Under the pieces are notes generated by a model that was not told the origin of the DNA, made no database searches, and saw only the letters and a list, made by a program, of their open reading frames with translations. This document shows, piece by piece, positions 1 to 7,469 of a DNA stretch of 12,175 nucleotides (positions are counted from its first letter, which is position 1; each line of letters starts with the position of its first letter). The DNA is from Cryomorphaceae bacterium (GTDB lineage: Bacteria > Bacteroidota > Bacteroidia > Flavobacteriales > Schleiferiaceae). The DNA lies in assembly GCA_003451355.1 (NCBI GenBank), contig DMDX01000105.1, positions 1,213 to 13,387 on the forward strand, written 5' to 3'. The position numbers and the translations under genes were made by a program.

Positions 1-342
1 TATACTTCAACCGAAGATGCGCTGGCCCGCGTGAATGCAGGCCCCCAGCCCATTGTGGTGTACATCCTCAGCCACACGAAGTCCTGGACCGACCGCATCA
101 TTCGCGAGACGCGCGCCGGCGGAACCGTCGTCAACGACTTCTACCTGCACTACATGCACCCCGAGCTTCCGTTTGGGGGTGTCAACAATTCCGGAATCGG
201 TAAATCCCACGGAATCTGGGGATTCCGCGAATTCAGCAACGCCCGCAGCGTATACCGGCGTGGTCGCCTTGTTCCAACCATGTTCCTTACTCCTCCCTAC
301 AAAGTATGGATGAAGAAGGTGGTGGGTTGGCTGGTTCAGTAA
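1..342 (+). CDS. Aldehyde dehydrogenase, class 3-like, C-terminal fragment
   Basis: This is the 3' end of a gene that begins upstream of the window; the frame is open from base 1 and ends at TAA 340-342, giving 113 visible residues. The family oxidises aldehydes to carboxylic acids with NAD(P)+. The visible part matches the end of the ALDH fold: a G-G-T-V-V-N-D segment, then P-E-L-P-F-G-G-V-N-N-S-G-I-G, then H-G-x-x-G-F-R-E-F-S-N-A-R-S-V, which is the classic C-terminal signature. The tail L-T-P-P-Y-K-x-W resembles the 'PPY' tail of class 3 (fatty aldehyde-type) enzymes, so a long-chain aldehyde substrate is possible but inferred. The catalytic Cys and Glu lie outside the window. An internal GTG at 31 is not the real start, because conserved sequence continues upstream of it. 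The gene converges on infB. Confidence 0.93.
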   Translation, partial: YTSTEDALARVNAGPQPIVVYILSHTKSWTDRIIRETRAGGTVVNDFYLHYMHPELPFGGVNNSGIGKSHGIWGFREFSNARSVYRRGRLVPTMFLTPPYKVWMKKVVGWLVQ

Positions 343-344
343 AA

Positions 345-436
345 GTTACTGGTTACTAGCAACTTGTCTTCCCAGGCCGGTAAAAGCACCCCACAGTTTG
401 GGTTATACCGCCAACAAGAAACGAGAAACCAGAAAC
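345..436. repeat. Paired heptamer repeat arrays in inverted orientation
   Basis: In the gap between the converging genes, 345-365 reads on the + strand as three 7-nt units (GTTACTG, GTTACTA, GCAACTT). At 416-436 the minus strand reads three units in the same register (GTTTCTG, GTTTCTC, GTTTCTT). The two arrays match at 15 of 21 positions when one is reverse-complemented, so together they form an imperfect inverted repeat about 50 nt apart. The first array can also fold on itself (343-347 with 361-365). Role unknown. They could form a stem that helps end transcription from both sides, or be remnants of a dispersed intergenic repeat family. Confidence 0.5.
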
Positions 437-449
437 GGCGCGGAGCGCC
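437..449 (-). terminator. Possible weak terminator after infB
   Basis: Directly after the infB stop codon the minus strand reads GGCGC-TCC-GCGCC, a perfect 5-bp GC stem with a 3-nt loop, followed by a T-rich tract (GTTTCTGGTTTCTCG, part of the heptamer array). The stem is short and the T tract is interrupted, so this is only a candidate intrinsic terminator. Confidence 0.35.
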
Positions 450-3272
450 TTACAGTTCGCGCTGAACCTCAACCTCCTTGAAGCCTTCGACGATGTCGCC
501 GACCTTGATGTCGTTGTAGTTGTTGATGTTCAAACCACAGTCGAGGCCCTTTTTGACTTCGCGGACGTCGTCCTTGAAGCGCTTGAGGGATCCGAGTTCG
601 CCCGTATACTGAACCACGCCGTCACGAATGACGCGAACGCGGGTATTGCGGGTGATGATTCCGTCCATGACCATACAGCCGGCGATGGTGCCCACCTTGC
701 TGATTTTGAAGGTCTCACGAACTTCGATGGTGCAGGTGATTTCTTCTTTAACGTCGGGCGACAGAAGTCCAGACATGGCGTCTTTGATGTCGTTGATCGC
801 GTCGTAGATGATGCTGTAGAGACGGATTTCGATGTCTTCTTTCTCGGCCAACTTGCGGGCTGAAGCGGCAGGACGGACTTGGAATCCGACGATGATGGCT
901 CCAGAAGCTGAGGCGAGAAGGACGTCTGAATCGGTGATTCCGCCCACGGCCTTGTGGATGATATTGACCTGAATTTCTTCAGTGCTGAGGCGCTGAAGTG
1001 AGTCGGCAAGTGCCTCGATCGAACCGTCCACGTCGCCTTTGAGGACGATATTGAGCTCCTTGAAGTCTCCGACGGCCAGACGACGTCCGATCTCTTCGAG
1101 GGTGAGGTTCTTTTGAGAGCGCACGCTCTGCTCGCGAGCAAGTTGCTGGCGGCGCGTGGCGATTTGCTTGGCTTCGCGCTCATCTTCAAAGACGACGAAA
1201 TTGTCGCCAGCAGTAGGTGCGCCGTCCAGTCCGAGAATCGACACGGGAACCGATGGGCCGGCGACATCAAGCTTTTGACCGCGTTCGTCCATCATGGCGC
1301 GGACCTTTCCGCTGAATTGGCCAACGAGCATGTAGTCACCCACGCGAAGGGATCCGTTTTGAACGAGAAGGGTTGTAACGTAGCCACGTCCTTTGTCGAG
1401 GGTGGCTTCAATGACGGTTCCTTTGGCGAGGCGTTGGGGGTTCGCCTTAAGGTCCAGGAGCTCGGCTTCAAGTAGTACCTTTTCGAGAAGTTTGTCGACG
1501 TTGAGGCCCTGCTTGGCAGAGATGTCCTGCGACTGGATTTTACCGCCCCAGTCTTCAACGAGGAGGTTCATTCCGGCAAGTTGCTCTTTAATGCGCTCGG
1601 GGTTGGCGTCGGGGCGGTCAATCTTGTTGATTGCGAATACGATTGGAACACCTGCCGCTTGGGCGTGGCTGATGGCCTCCTTGGTCTGAGGCATCACTGA
1701 ATCGTCAGCCGAAACCACGATGATGGCGATGTCAGTGACCTGGGCTCCACGCGCACGCATGGCGGTAAAGGCCTCGTGACCTGGCGTATCCAAGAAGGTG
1801 ATGTGCTGTCCGTCGGTAAGCTGAACGCTGTAGGCGCCGATGTGCTGCGTGATTCCGCCCGCTTCGCCTGCAATTACGTTGGCCTTGCGGATGTAGTCCA
1901 GTAGCGACGTCTTGCCGTGGTCGACGTGGCCCATTACGGTAACAATTGGGGATCGTGAAATGCGTTCGGTATCGTTTTCTAGTTCCTCAGCGAGCGAATC
2001 ATGAACTTCTTCGTCGACAAATAAGACGTCAAATCCGAATTCATCGGCTACAATTGTGAGGGTTTCCTTGTCAAGGCGCTGGTTGAGCGACGCCATGATT
2101 CCGAGCGACATACACGTAGAAATGACCTCGGTTGGAGTCACTTTCATCATGTTAGCGACCTCGAGGAGGGTTACGAACTCCGTGAGCTTGAGGACTTTTT
2201 CGCCCTCTTGACGCTCGAGTTCGGCCATTTCGCGGGCTTCTGCACGCTCTGCACGCTTGTCGCGGCGAATCTTAGATCCCTTGGATTTGCGGCCACCGCC
2301 GAGCTTTTCGAGGGTTTCCTTGATTTTGCGTTGAATATCCTCTTGGCTTACTTCCCGAGGTGCTCCACCTGCGCCTTGAGGGGCGCCCGGCCCACGCTGT
2401 CCGGGGCCACGCTGTCCGGGCCCGCGCTGGCCACCGGGGCCACGCTGGCCATTGGGGCCGCGTTGACCAAATCCACCGCCTTGGGTTGGACCACCAACAC
2501 TAGCAGCTCCCGTAGTGGTTCGCCCACCACCAGATGCTGGCCTTTGGAGGCCGTCCGTTTTAATACGCTTCCGCTGACCTGAAGCTGGTTTTTTAGCAAA
2601 CTGTGATAAGTCAATTACTTGACCTGTCATTTTTGGACCATCCAACTTTTGGTACTGCGTTTCGTGGTGCACCGAATCTTCAGACGCTACATCTTGGTCT
2701 GGGGTCGGTTTTGCTTGGGTAGCCTCAGCCTCTTTAGGCTCAGAAATAACGTGCTCTATTACAGCTGACGAGACCGGTGGGTTGACCTTGGGCTCTTCGG
2801 CCTTAGGTTCTTGATCGACCTTGGCCGCGGGGACAGGTTGAGGCGTGACTTCTACTTTAGGTTCGACCTCCTTGGGCGGAACAACGACCTTGGGCACCTG
2901 TGCTTCGATAGGCTTTGGCGGCATAGTTTGCTCGCTCAAAGCTGAAGGTTTTCTGGGTGCTAAGTCGATTTTACCCGAAACAACAGGGCCAGTAAGCGTG
3001 GCAGTTGCCCGAATAACTTCGGGCTTCTTTTGTTCGCGCTCAGCCTGAATGGCCTCTTTTTCTTCGCGCTTTTTCTGGATGAGCGTTTCTGCCTTGTCTT
3101 TGGACGACTTATCTGTGGCGAATTGCTGCGTCAGCAGGTCGTACTGTGCTTGATCAATCTTGGCGTTACGGTTGCGATCTACCTCTTGGGCCTTAGAGGC
3201 CAAGAAGTCAACGGCGGTATCCAAGCCGATGTTCAGCTCGCTAAGTACTTTACTGATGCGGATGGTGCTCAT
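450..3272 (-). CDS. infB: Translation initiation factor IF-2
   Basis: IF-2 is the GTPase that brings initiator fMet-tRNA to the 30S subunit and promotes 50S joining. The 940-residue protein starts with an IF-2 N-terminal helical segment (M-S-T-I-R-I-S-K-V, residues 1-50). A charged Lys/Glu/Pro-rich linker follows (about 60-210), then a Gly/Arg-rich stretch (about 247-303). A second IF-2N module lies around 360-420. The G domain shows G1 GHVDHGKT (448-455), G3 DTPGHE (495-500), G4 NKID (549-552) and G5 SAK (585-587), and the remaining domains II-IV run to the end. Length is normal for Bacteroidota, where the N-terminus is long. The ATG at 3272 is supported by the conserved N-terminus. It lies 57 nt downstream of nusA and is presumably co-transcribed with nusA and rimP. 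Confidence 0.98.
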   Translation of the reverse strand: MSTIRISKVLSELNIGLDTAVDFLASKAQEVDRNRNAKIDQAQYDLLTQQFATDKSSKDKAETLIQKKREEKEAIQAEREQKKPEVIRATATLTGPVVSGKIDLAPRKPSALSEQTMPPKPIEAQVPKVVVPPKEVEPKVEVTPQPVPAAKVDQEPKAEEPKVNPPVSSAVIEHVISEPKEAEATQAKPTPDQDVASEDSVHHETQYQKLDGPKMTGQVIDLSQFAKKPASGQRKRIKTDGLQRPASGGGRTTTGAASVGGPTQGGGFGQRGPNGQRGPGGQRGPGQRGPGQRGPGAPQGAGGAPREVSQEDIQRKIKETLEKLGGGRKSKGSKIRRDKRAERAEAREMAELERQEGEKVLKLTEFVTLLEVANMMKVTPTEVISTCMSLGIMASLNQRLDKETLTIVADEFGFDVLFVDEEVHDSLAEELENDTERISRSPIVTVMGHVDHGKTSLLDYIRKANVIAGEAGGITQHIGAYSVQLTDGQHITFLDTPGHEAFTAMRARGAQVTDIAIIVVSADDSVMPQTKEAISHAQAAGVPIVFAINKIDRPDANPERIKEQLAGMNLLVEDWGGKIQSQDISAKQGLNVDKLLEKVLLEAELLDLKANPQRLAKGTVIEATLDKGRGYVTTLLVQNGSLRVGDYMLVGQFSGKVRAMMDERGQKLDVAGPSVPVSILGLDGAPTAGDNFVVFEDEREAKQIATRRQQLAREQSVRSQKNLTLEEIGRRLAVGDFKELNIVLKGDVDGSIEALADSLQRLSTEEIQVNIIHKAVGGITDSDVLLASASGAIIVGFQVRPAASARKLAEKEDIEIRLYSIIYDAINDIKDAMSGLLSPDVKEEITCTIEVRETFKISKVGTIAGCMVMDGIITRNTRVRVIRDGVVQYTGELGSLKRFKDDVREVKKGLDCGLNINNYNDIKVGDIVEGFKEVEVQREL
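2392..2468 (-). repeat. Short tandem repeats encoding the Gly/Arg-rich stretch of IF-2
   Basis: On the + strand 2392-2406 and 2407-2421 are two 15-bp units differing at one base (CCACGCTGTCCGGGG/C). They are followed by two related 18-bp units at 2422-2439 and 2440-2457 and a partial one to 2468. On the coding strand they give R-G-P-G-Q type pentapeptides or hexapeptides. The array stays in frame (multiples of 3), so unit gain or loss would only change linker length. Confidence 0.8.
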
Positions 3273-3329
3273 AGGCGCAAAGGTCGGGTCTATTTAGGAA
3301 TTCAGTGTGGGTGAGGGCAAAACCGTTGT

Positions 3330-4574
3330 TTATTCGGCGTCAAACTCTTTGGTGAGGATGTTGCGAACGTCTTGAACCGTTTCGACCTCAAGATCGGCAC
3401 GTCGGGCTACGTCTTCAATGTCAGCACGAAGTACGGATTTGGCCGTATCGTAGCCTCCATTGCGGAGCTGTTCGATAACCCAAGCTTCGATTTCGTCGCT
3501 GAACTCGAGGAGTTCGACGTCCTCTTCGTGCACCACGTCTTCGCGGTATACGTCGATTTCGTAGTCGTTGAGCTTACTGGCGAGACGGATGTTGGTTCCG
3601 CCGCGACCGATGGCTAATGAAACCTGGTCTGCAGGCAAGTAGACATCCACATGACGGCGCTCTTCGTCAAGCACCATATTGGTAATTTTTGCAGGCGACA
3701 GCGCGCGCTGAATCATCAACTGAAGGTTATTCGTGTAGTTAATCACGTCGATGTTCTCGCCTCGGAGCTCGCGAACGATTCCGTGAATGCGCGAGCCTTT
3801 CATGCCCACACAGGCTCCGACAGGGTCGACGCGGTCATCGTAGGACTCCACTGCAACTTTCGCCTTTTCGCCCGGAATTCGAACGACCTTCTTGACAGTG
3901 ATGATTCCGTCCAAAACTTCGGGAATCTCAGCTTCGAAGAGCTTAGCCATAAATTCTTCAGACGTGCGGCTGAGCAGGATAAAGGGCTTGGCTCCGCGAA
4001 CCTCGACCAGTTTGACCACAGCACGTACGGTGTCACCCTTGCGGTAAAAGTCCTTTTCAGGAATCATGTCTTCTCGACGCAAAATCAATTCATTCTGCTG
4101 GTCATCATAGATGATAAGCTCGCGGTGGCGCACGTGGTGCACCTCGCCGCTGATGATCTCGCCTTCCATGGTCTTGTAGCGCTTGAAGAGCTCACCTGAG
4201 TCGTGCTCTTGAACCTTTTGAACAAGGGTCTGGCGGAAGGCCAAAATAAAGCGGCGTCCGAGATCAATGATCTTGATTTCTTCAGAAACCTCCTCACCGA
4301 CCTCAAAGTCGGGCTCGATTTTAATAGCGGCAGCAAGGGCGATTTCGAGGTTGTCGTCCTCAACGGCTCCATCTGCTACAATGGTGCGGTTGCGCCAGAT
4401 TTCGAGATCGCCTTTGTCAGGGTTTACGATAACGTCAAAATTTTCGTCGGTACCGTATTTCTTGCGAATTTGAACGCGAAATGCCTCTTCGATGAAGGAC
4501 ATGAGCGTTACGCGGTCGATGCTCTTTTCGTCTTTGAACTCGCCAAAGGATTCGATGATGGCTAGATTTTCCAT
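3330..4574 (-). CDS. nusA: Transcription termination/antitermination factor NusA
   Basis: NusA binds RNA polymerase and the nascent RNA and modulates pausing, intrinsic termination and antitermination. The 414-residue protein shows the family order: an N-terminal polymerase-binding domain (about 1-125, opening M-E-N-L-A-I-I-E-S-F), an S1 domain (about 134-200), KH1 (about 230-290, with the loop G-M-K-G at 257-260) and KH2 (about 300-345, with G-R-G-G at 323-326). A short C-terminal helical region (about 350-414) follows. It lacks the two long acidic repeats of enterobacterial NusA, which is usual outside Proteobacteria. It lies 20 nt downstream of rimP and 57 nt upstream of infB, the standard bacterial order. 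The ATG at 4574 gives the family N-terminus. Confidence 0.97.
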   Translation of the reverse strand: MENLAIIESFGEFKDEKSIDRVTLMSFIEEAFRVQIRKKYGTDENFDVIVNPDKGDLEIWRNRTIVADGAVEDDNLEIALAAAIKIEPDFEVGEEVSEEIKIIDLGRRFILAFRQTLVQKVQEHDSGELFKRYKTMEGEIISGEVHHVRHRELIIYDDQQNELILRREDMIPEKDFYRKGDTVRAVVKLVEVRGAKPFILLSRTSEEFMAKLFEAEIPEVLDGIITVKKVVRIPGEKAKVAVESYDDRVDPVGACVGMKGSRIHGIVRELRGENIDVINYTNNLQLMIQRALSPAKITNMVLDEERRHVDVYLPADQVSLAIGRGGTNIRLASKLNDYEIDVYREDVVHEEDVELLEFSDEIEAWVIEQLRNGGYDTAKSVLRADIEDVARRADLEVETVQDVRNILTKEFDAE

Positions 4575-4594
4575 AACTACTTAAAAGAAGAAAC

Positions 4595-5059
4595 TTAGAA
4601 ATTAAAGTCGAGTGTGATGCTGGACAGTTCCGCCAGCGGGATTTGGGTCTGGGTCGTCTGATCCATCTTGCCTTTGCCCAGAGTCTTGGGGACGCGCTCA
4701 GTGCGCTCCAACGTAATGCTCGTGCCGTCGAAGGCGGCAAGCTTGCCCTTGTCTTTTTGGCCGTCCAATAGCTTGACCACAACTTCGCGACCAAGATTCT
4801 TGCGGTATTGGGCATCCACCATGAATGGGGTGAACATTCCAGGTGAAGACACCTCGATGGCATAGTTCTCTGACGCTTCGCCGAGTGCAGATTCAATCGC
4901 GCGGCTGATTGTCTTGATTTGCGCCAAAGTAATGTGCCCCTCGTTGAGGTCGGCATGTACCTTGATGTCGTTCGTGGCACTCAGGCTTACCTCTACGGCA
5001 AAGGCATCCAAACCCTGAAGGGTCGTATCAACCAGCTGCTGCAGTTCGTGTTGGGTCAT
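4595..5059 (-). CDS. rimP: Ribosome maturation factor RimP
   Basis: RimP assists assembly of the 30S ribosomal subunit. The 154-residue protein has the usual two parts. The alpha/beta N-terminal domain (about 1-75) ends in the family motif E-V-S-S-P-G (69-74). The SH3-like C-terminal barrel (about 85-154) contains G-R-E-V-V-V-K-L-L-D-G near 90-100 and K-G-K-L-A-A-F-D-G near 104-112. Position directly upstream of nusA and infB confirms the identity. The ATG at 5059 is preceded on the coding strand by an A/T-rich leader with no clear Shine-Dalgarno, as is normal in this phylum; the leader carries a direct repeat of TTTTTAAA (5071-5078 and 5081-5088). Confidence 0.95.
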   Translation of the reverse strand: MTQHELQQLVDTTLQGLDAFAVEVSLSATNDIKVHADLNEGHITLAQIKTISRAIESALGEASENYAIEVSSPGMFTPFMVDAQYRKNLGREVVVKLLDGQKDKGKLAAFDGTSITLERTERVPKTLGKGKMDQTTQTQIPLAELSSITLDFNF

Positions 5060-5092
5060 GTAGGCGTACTTTTAAAAACCTTTAAAAATAGA

Positions 5093-5117
5093 CGAGGGGA
5101 CTTTGTGGGTCCCCTCG
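5093..5117. terminator. Strong hairpin between the TonB receptor gene and rimP
   Basis: 5093-5101 (CGAGGGGAC) and 5109-5117 (GTCCCCTCG) form a perfect 9-bp GC-rich stem with a 7-nt loop. On the minus strand it is followed by TCTATTTTTA, a reasonable U tract, so it fits a rho-independent terminator for the receptor gene that ends 43 nt upstream. On the + strand it is followed by ATTTT, but no + gene needs it. A candidate promoter for rimP lies upstream of it, so it may instead act within the rimP leader. Confidence 0.75.
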
Positions 5118-5139
5118 ATTTTGGATTCAGAAAGCGTTG

Positions 5140-5171
5140 CAAAGATACGCAGGGTTTATTTACCACGCAAA
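5140..5171 (-). promoter_or_regulatory. Candidate Bacteroidota promoter for rimP-nusA-infB
   Basis: On the minus strand TTTG (5171-5168) is followed after exactly 20 nt by TATCTTTG (5147-5140). This matches the described Bacteroidota consensus of TTTG, 19-21 nt, TAnnTTTG. The upstream element overlaps the last codons of the preceding receptor gene (stop at 5160-5162). Transcription would begin a few bases downstream, near 5130-5136, giving a leader of about 75 nt that contains the 9-bp hairpin at 5093-5117. The match is sequence-based only. Confidence 0.6.
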
Positions 5172-7091
5172 CCTCAGGCTCGCACGCACTTGGCGACCTG
5201 CTTCGAGCACTCCGACGGCACGAGCCAGCGAAAGGTGGTGTGCAAAAGTGGTGTTGGTGGCATTGAGGACTTCAACACTCCACGAGGCGTTCTTGATGAG
5301 CGCGCCGGTGAGGCTCGCTGACCAGAGACCATAAGCCTCAGTGGGCCCGTCCAAAAAGAGATCTTCGGTCGGTGAGAGCCGTTCCTGTGCAACGTAGTGG
5401 TCGTAATGAAGTTCGGCGTGTAGACGTTGGTCGGGCAGTACGTCGTACGCGAGGTGGGCGCCCCAACGGCCCGGTGCCATGAACGGAAGCGGATTACCCT
5501 CCGCGTCCTCGCCAATACTGAGCGCCGCCTGAGCATGCATGTGAAAGCGCTCGACGGGGTGCCAGTGGGCTCGGGCTTCGGCTCCATAGACACGGGCGTC
5601 ATCCTGAACGTAATAATAGCGCAAAGAGCCGCTGCTATCATTCGGATTGAGGTATATGAAGTTGCGGTAGGCCTGGTAGAAGGCCGTCAACTGCGCATCA
5701 AAACGGGCGGTGGTAACGTTTAGGCCAAGATCGGCATTCCAAAGCTGTTCGGGGCTGAGTTCACTGTCGCCGACTTCGAATCTACCCGCGCCAATATGGG
5801 TTCCATTGGTAAATCGCTCCTCGAGCTGAGGGCCTCGGATGCCATGCGAAATACGAGCTTGAATGCTTAAGGGCTTGCTGATGGCGTATCCGTAGCGAAA
5901 CAACGCAGCATAGCCGGCAAAGGCGCCAACCTCTCCGCGAAGGCCTGCCGAACGACTGTGCCGTCCCTTTTCAACACTATAGTGGGCAAACAGTGCTGAC
6001 TGAAACTGTTCCGCATTGGGGTAAATCTCCTCTTCAGCATGGACATCGTTCCGCAGCAAGCGAAGTTGTTGATGAGCCCCCAAGGTTAGTTGTCCAGCGC
6101 CGATAGGGCGTTCCATGACGGTAGTCTGCGACGCCGTGTGCAAGTTGAATGCAATATGTGCTTCATGCTCATCGCCGGGTTCGGGTTCAGGCCCATCGTG
6201 GGCCGCTTCGTATTCGGCGCGTAAGGATGTCTGAAGGCCCGTTACCGCACGTAGTTGCCATGATCCAATATTGCGTTCTGCTTCCCAGGCAAGATGACCT
6301 GCTTGGACGAACTGATCGCCGTGCTCTTCTTCAGGCTCTTGGCCCGGTTCCTCCTCTTTTTCTGGAAGTCCAAACCGACGCTGTACCCCAGTCAATTTGA
6401 TGCGGTGCTGTGTTTTGCCCTTTTGCCACGAGCCAAGGGCGCGAATTGCAAAGGTCTGAGAATAGGTTCCGTGGACCGTATCGCCGTTGCCGTCGCGGTA
6501 CTCGGGGTTGAATCCGCCGTAGGCGCCGACGTAGTAGATACCTGGACCACTGCGATGTAGACTGTACTGACCGCTTAGGGGCATGCCGTTAGCTCCTCCA
6601 TTAAGGGATAGAGAATGCTGGCGGCCCTCAGCACGCGGTCGAACGTCTGAGAAGTATAGCACTCCAGCCATGGCATCGGTACCAAGAGCTAAGGCATTGG
6701 GACCAAGCATGACCTCGACATGGTCCACTCCGAGCAGAGGGAAGTCAAGGCCGTGGTCGGCTCCGCCCTGCATGTTGTCGTAGCGCCAGCCTTGGTAGGC
6801 GGTCACCACACGGTAGCCTCCAAGGCCGCGCAAGATGGGTTTGACAGTGTGCCCGCCGATGCTCGCGAGCTGTAAAGCCGGTGCTTGTCGGCTCAGTTGA
6901 AGCATGGCCGAGGGGCCCTGATCGGCAAGAGTCCGCACGGGAATGGCGAAGACTTGAGTGGATAGTGCGGCAGGATTGTCGCGTTGAGCTTCGACCGAAG
7001 CCTCTCCGAGTTCAATGACGATAGATGTGTCGCGTTGGCCCCAAAGCATGAGGGGCAGGGCCGCGAGCAGCCCAAAAAGCAATTTGTTCAT
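5160..7091 (-). CDS. TonB-dependent outer membrane receptor, probable metal (zinc) uptake
   Basis: This 643-residue protein moves a substrate across the outer membrane using TonB energy. It has a signal peptide (1-18, ending L-W-G-Q), a plug domain (about 40-150, with I-L-R-G-L-G-G-Y-R-V at 86-95 and V-E-V-M-L-G-P-N-A-L at 125-134), and a beta-barrel ending in an aromatic residue (R-F-A-W). Length fits a classic single-substrate receptor; there is no carboxypeptidase-like N-terminal extension. Two loops are unusually rich in Glu, Asp and His: 244-259, following F-G-L-P-E and ending E-E-E-H-G-D-Q, and 297-312, H-D-G-P-E-P-E-P-G-D-E-H-E-A-H. In ZnuD-type zinc receptors a similar His/acid-rich loop follows a G-L-P motif, so zinc is the best guess; other metals are possible. 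A small His/Cys-rich exported protein is encoded 56 nt upstream on the same strand. Confidence 0.9.
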   Translation of the reverse strand: MNKLLFGLLAALPLMLWGQRDTSIVIELGEASVEAQRDNPAALSTQVFAIPVRTLADQGPSAMLQLSRQAPALQLASIGGHTVKPILRGLGGYRVVTAYQGWRYDNMQGGADHGLDFPLLGVDHVEVMLGPNALALGTDAMAGVLYFSDVRPRAEGRQHSLSLNGGANGMPLSGQYSLHRSGPGIYYVGAYGGFNPEYRDGNGDTVHGTYSQTFAIRALGSWQKGKTQHRIKLTGVQRRFGLPEKEEEPGQEPEEEHGDQFVQAGHLAWEAERNIGSWQLRAVTGLQTSLRAEYEAAHDGPEPEPGDEHEAHIAFNLHTASQTTVMERPIGAGQLTLGAHQQLRLLRNDVHAEEEIYPNAEQFQSALFAHYSVEKGRHSRSAGLRGEVGAFAGYAALFRYGYAISKPLSIQARISHGIRGPQLEERFTNGTHIGAGRFEVGDSELSPEQLWNADLGLNVTTARFDAQLTAFYQAYRNFIYLNPNDSSGSLRYYYVQDDARVYGAEARAHWHPVERFHMHAQAALSIGEDAEGNPLPFMAPGRWGAHLAYDVLPDQRLHAELHYDHYVAQERLSPTEDLFLDGPTEAYGLWSASLTGALIKNASWSVEVLNATNTTFAHHLSLARAVGVLEAGRQVRASLRFAW

Positions 7092-7114
7092 GATATTTTG
7101 AATGAATTAACCAA

Positions 7115-7133
7115 GCGCGGAGCGGTTCCGCGC
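7115..7133 (-). promoter_or_regulatory. GC-rich hairpin between the small gene and the receptor gene
   Basis: GCGCGGA (7115-7121) and TCCGCGC (7127-7133) form a perfect 7-bp stem with a 5-nt loop in the 56-nt gap between the two minus-strand genes. No clean U run follows on the minus strand (TTGGTTAATT). It could be a processing or partial termination site that sets different expression of the two genes, or simply a stable spacer structure. Confidence 0.4.
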
Positions 7134-7147
7134 ACAATTGTCGGAGG

Positions 7148-7450
7148 TTAACCCACAGGCGGCCCACGCAGGGCAATCGCCTCAGAATCTGCATTCTTGG
7201 CCGAAGCGACACGCACCACAGGCTCGTTGCGCCACGAAGCGCGGGGCATCAGCTCCCAGCCGATGGCAACGGGCTGAAGACCCACGAGGTAGGCCGGGTC
7301 GGTCCACTTGCACGAATCGTCGCCTTCGTGCAGGTGAAGTCCCTGCTCGGCACAGTGCTCGTGGTGGTCGTGCGCGAGGCTGTGCAGCACGGGGTCTGCG
7401 ATCCGGGTAAACCAGAGCAGTAGAGCTAAACCAAGCAGAATTCGATGCAT
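7148..7450 (-). CDS. Small exported His/Cys-rich protein upstream of a TonB receptor
   Basis: This 100-residue protein starts at ATG 7450; a GTG two codons earlier is less likely. It has a hydrophobic N-terminus (about 3-15, L-L-G-L-A-L-L-L-W-F), so it is exported or membrane-anchored. A dense metal-ligand patch follows (about 23-47): H-x3-H-D-H-H-E-H-C, then H-L-H-E-G-D-D-S-C. The rest has no recognisable catalytic motif and ends in R-G-P-P-V-G. From memory, small proteins with such a His/Cys patch and an R-(A/G)-P-P end occur beside TonB receptors in Bacteroidota and are like DUF2946 proteins of other phyla; I could not check this. The neighbouring receptor has metal-ligand-rich loops, so a periplasmic or outer-leaflet metal-binding or sensing role in the same uptake step is inferred. 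The function is not established. Confidence 0.8.
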   Translation of the reverse strand: MHRILLGLALLLWFTRIADPVLHSLAHDHHEHCAEQGLHLHEGDDSCKWTDPAYLVGLQPVAIGWELMPRASWRNEPVVRVASAKNADSEAIALRGPPVG

Positions 7451-7469
7451 TACCACAAAGTTAGTTCAA
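7449..7469 (-). promoter_or_regulatory. Candidate core promoter of the small protein/receptor pair
   Basis: On the minus strand TTGAAC is followed by TAACTTTG (7463-7456), a perfect TAnnTTTG element, and then TGGTAATG, where the ATG is the start codon at 7450. No TTTG is found at the usual distance upstream. Only 5 nt separate the element from the start codon, so a transcript from here would be leaderless or nearly so. The opposite gene has a very similar arm at 7546-7566. Confidence 0.5.

Noticed and set aside
2392..2468. Regular repeats considered as a CRISPR-like array
   Set aside because: Units are 15-18 bp with no spacers, in frame inside IF-2, and encode a low-complexity Gly/Arg linker.
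3273..3329. GACCTTTG just upstream of infB as an internal promoter
   Set aside because: It has one mismatch to TAnnTTTG and no TTTG at the required distance, so chance is the simpler explanation.
3651..4199. 182-codon + strand open frame antisense to nusA
   Set aside because: It mirrors a strongly conserved gene, has no domain or signal, and is explained by the codon bias of the opposite strand.
7138..7410. Open frame on the + strand opposite the small His/Cys protein
   Set aside because: It has an Arg/Ala-rich composition typical of a shadow frame, no recognisable motif, and lies fully over a better-supported minus-strand gene.
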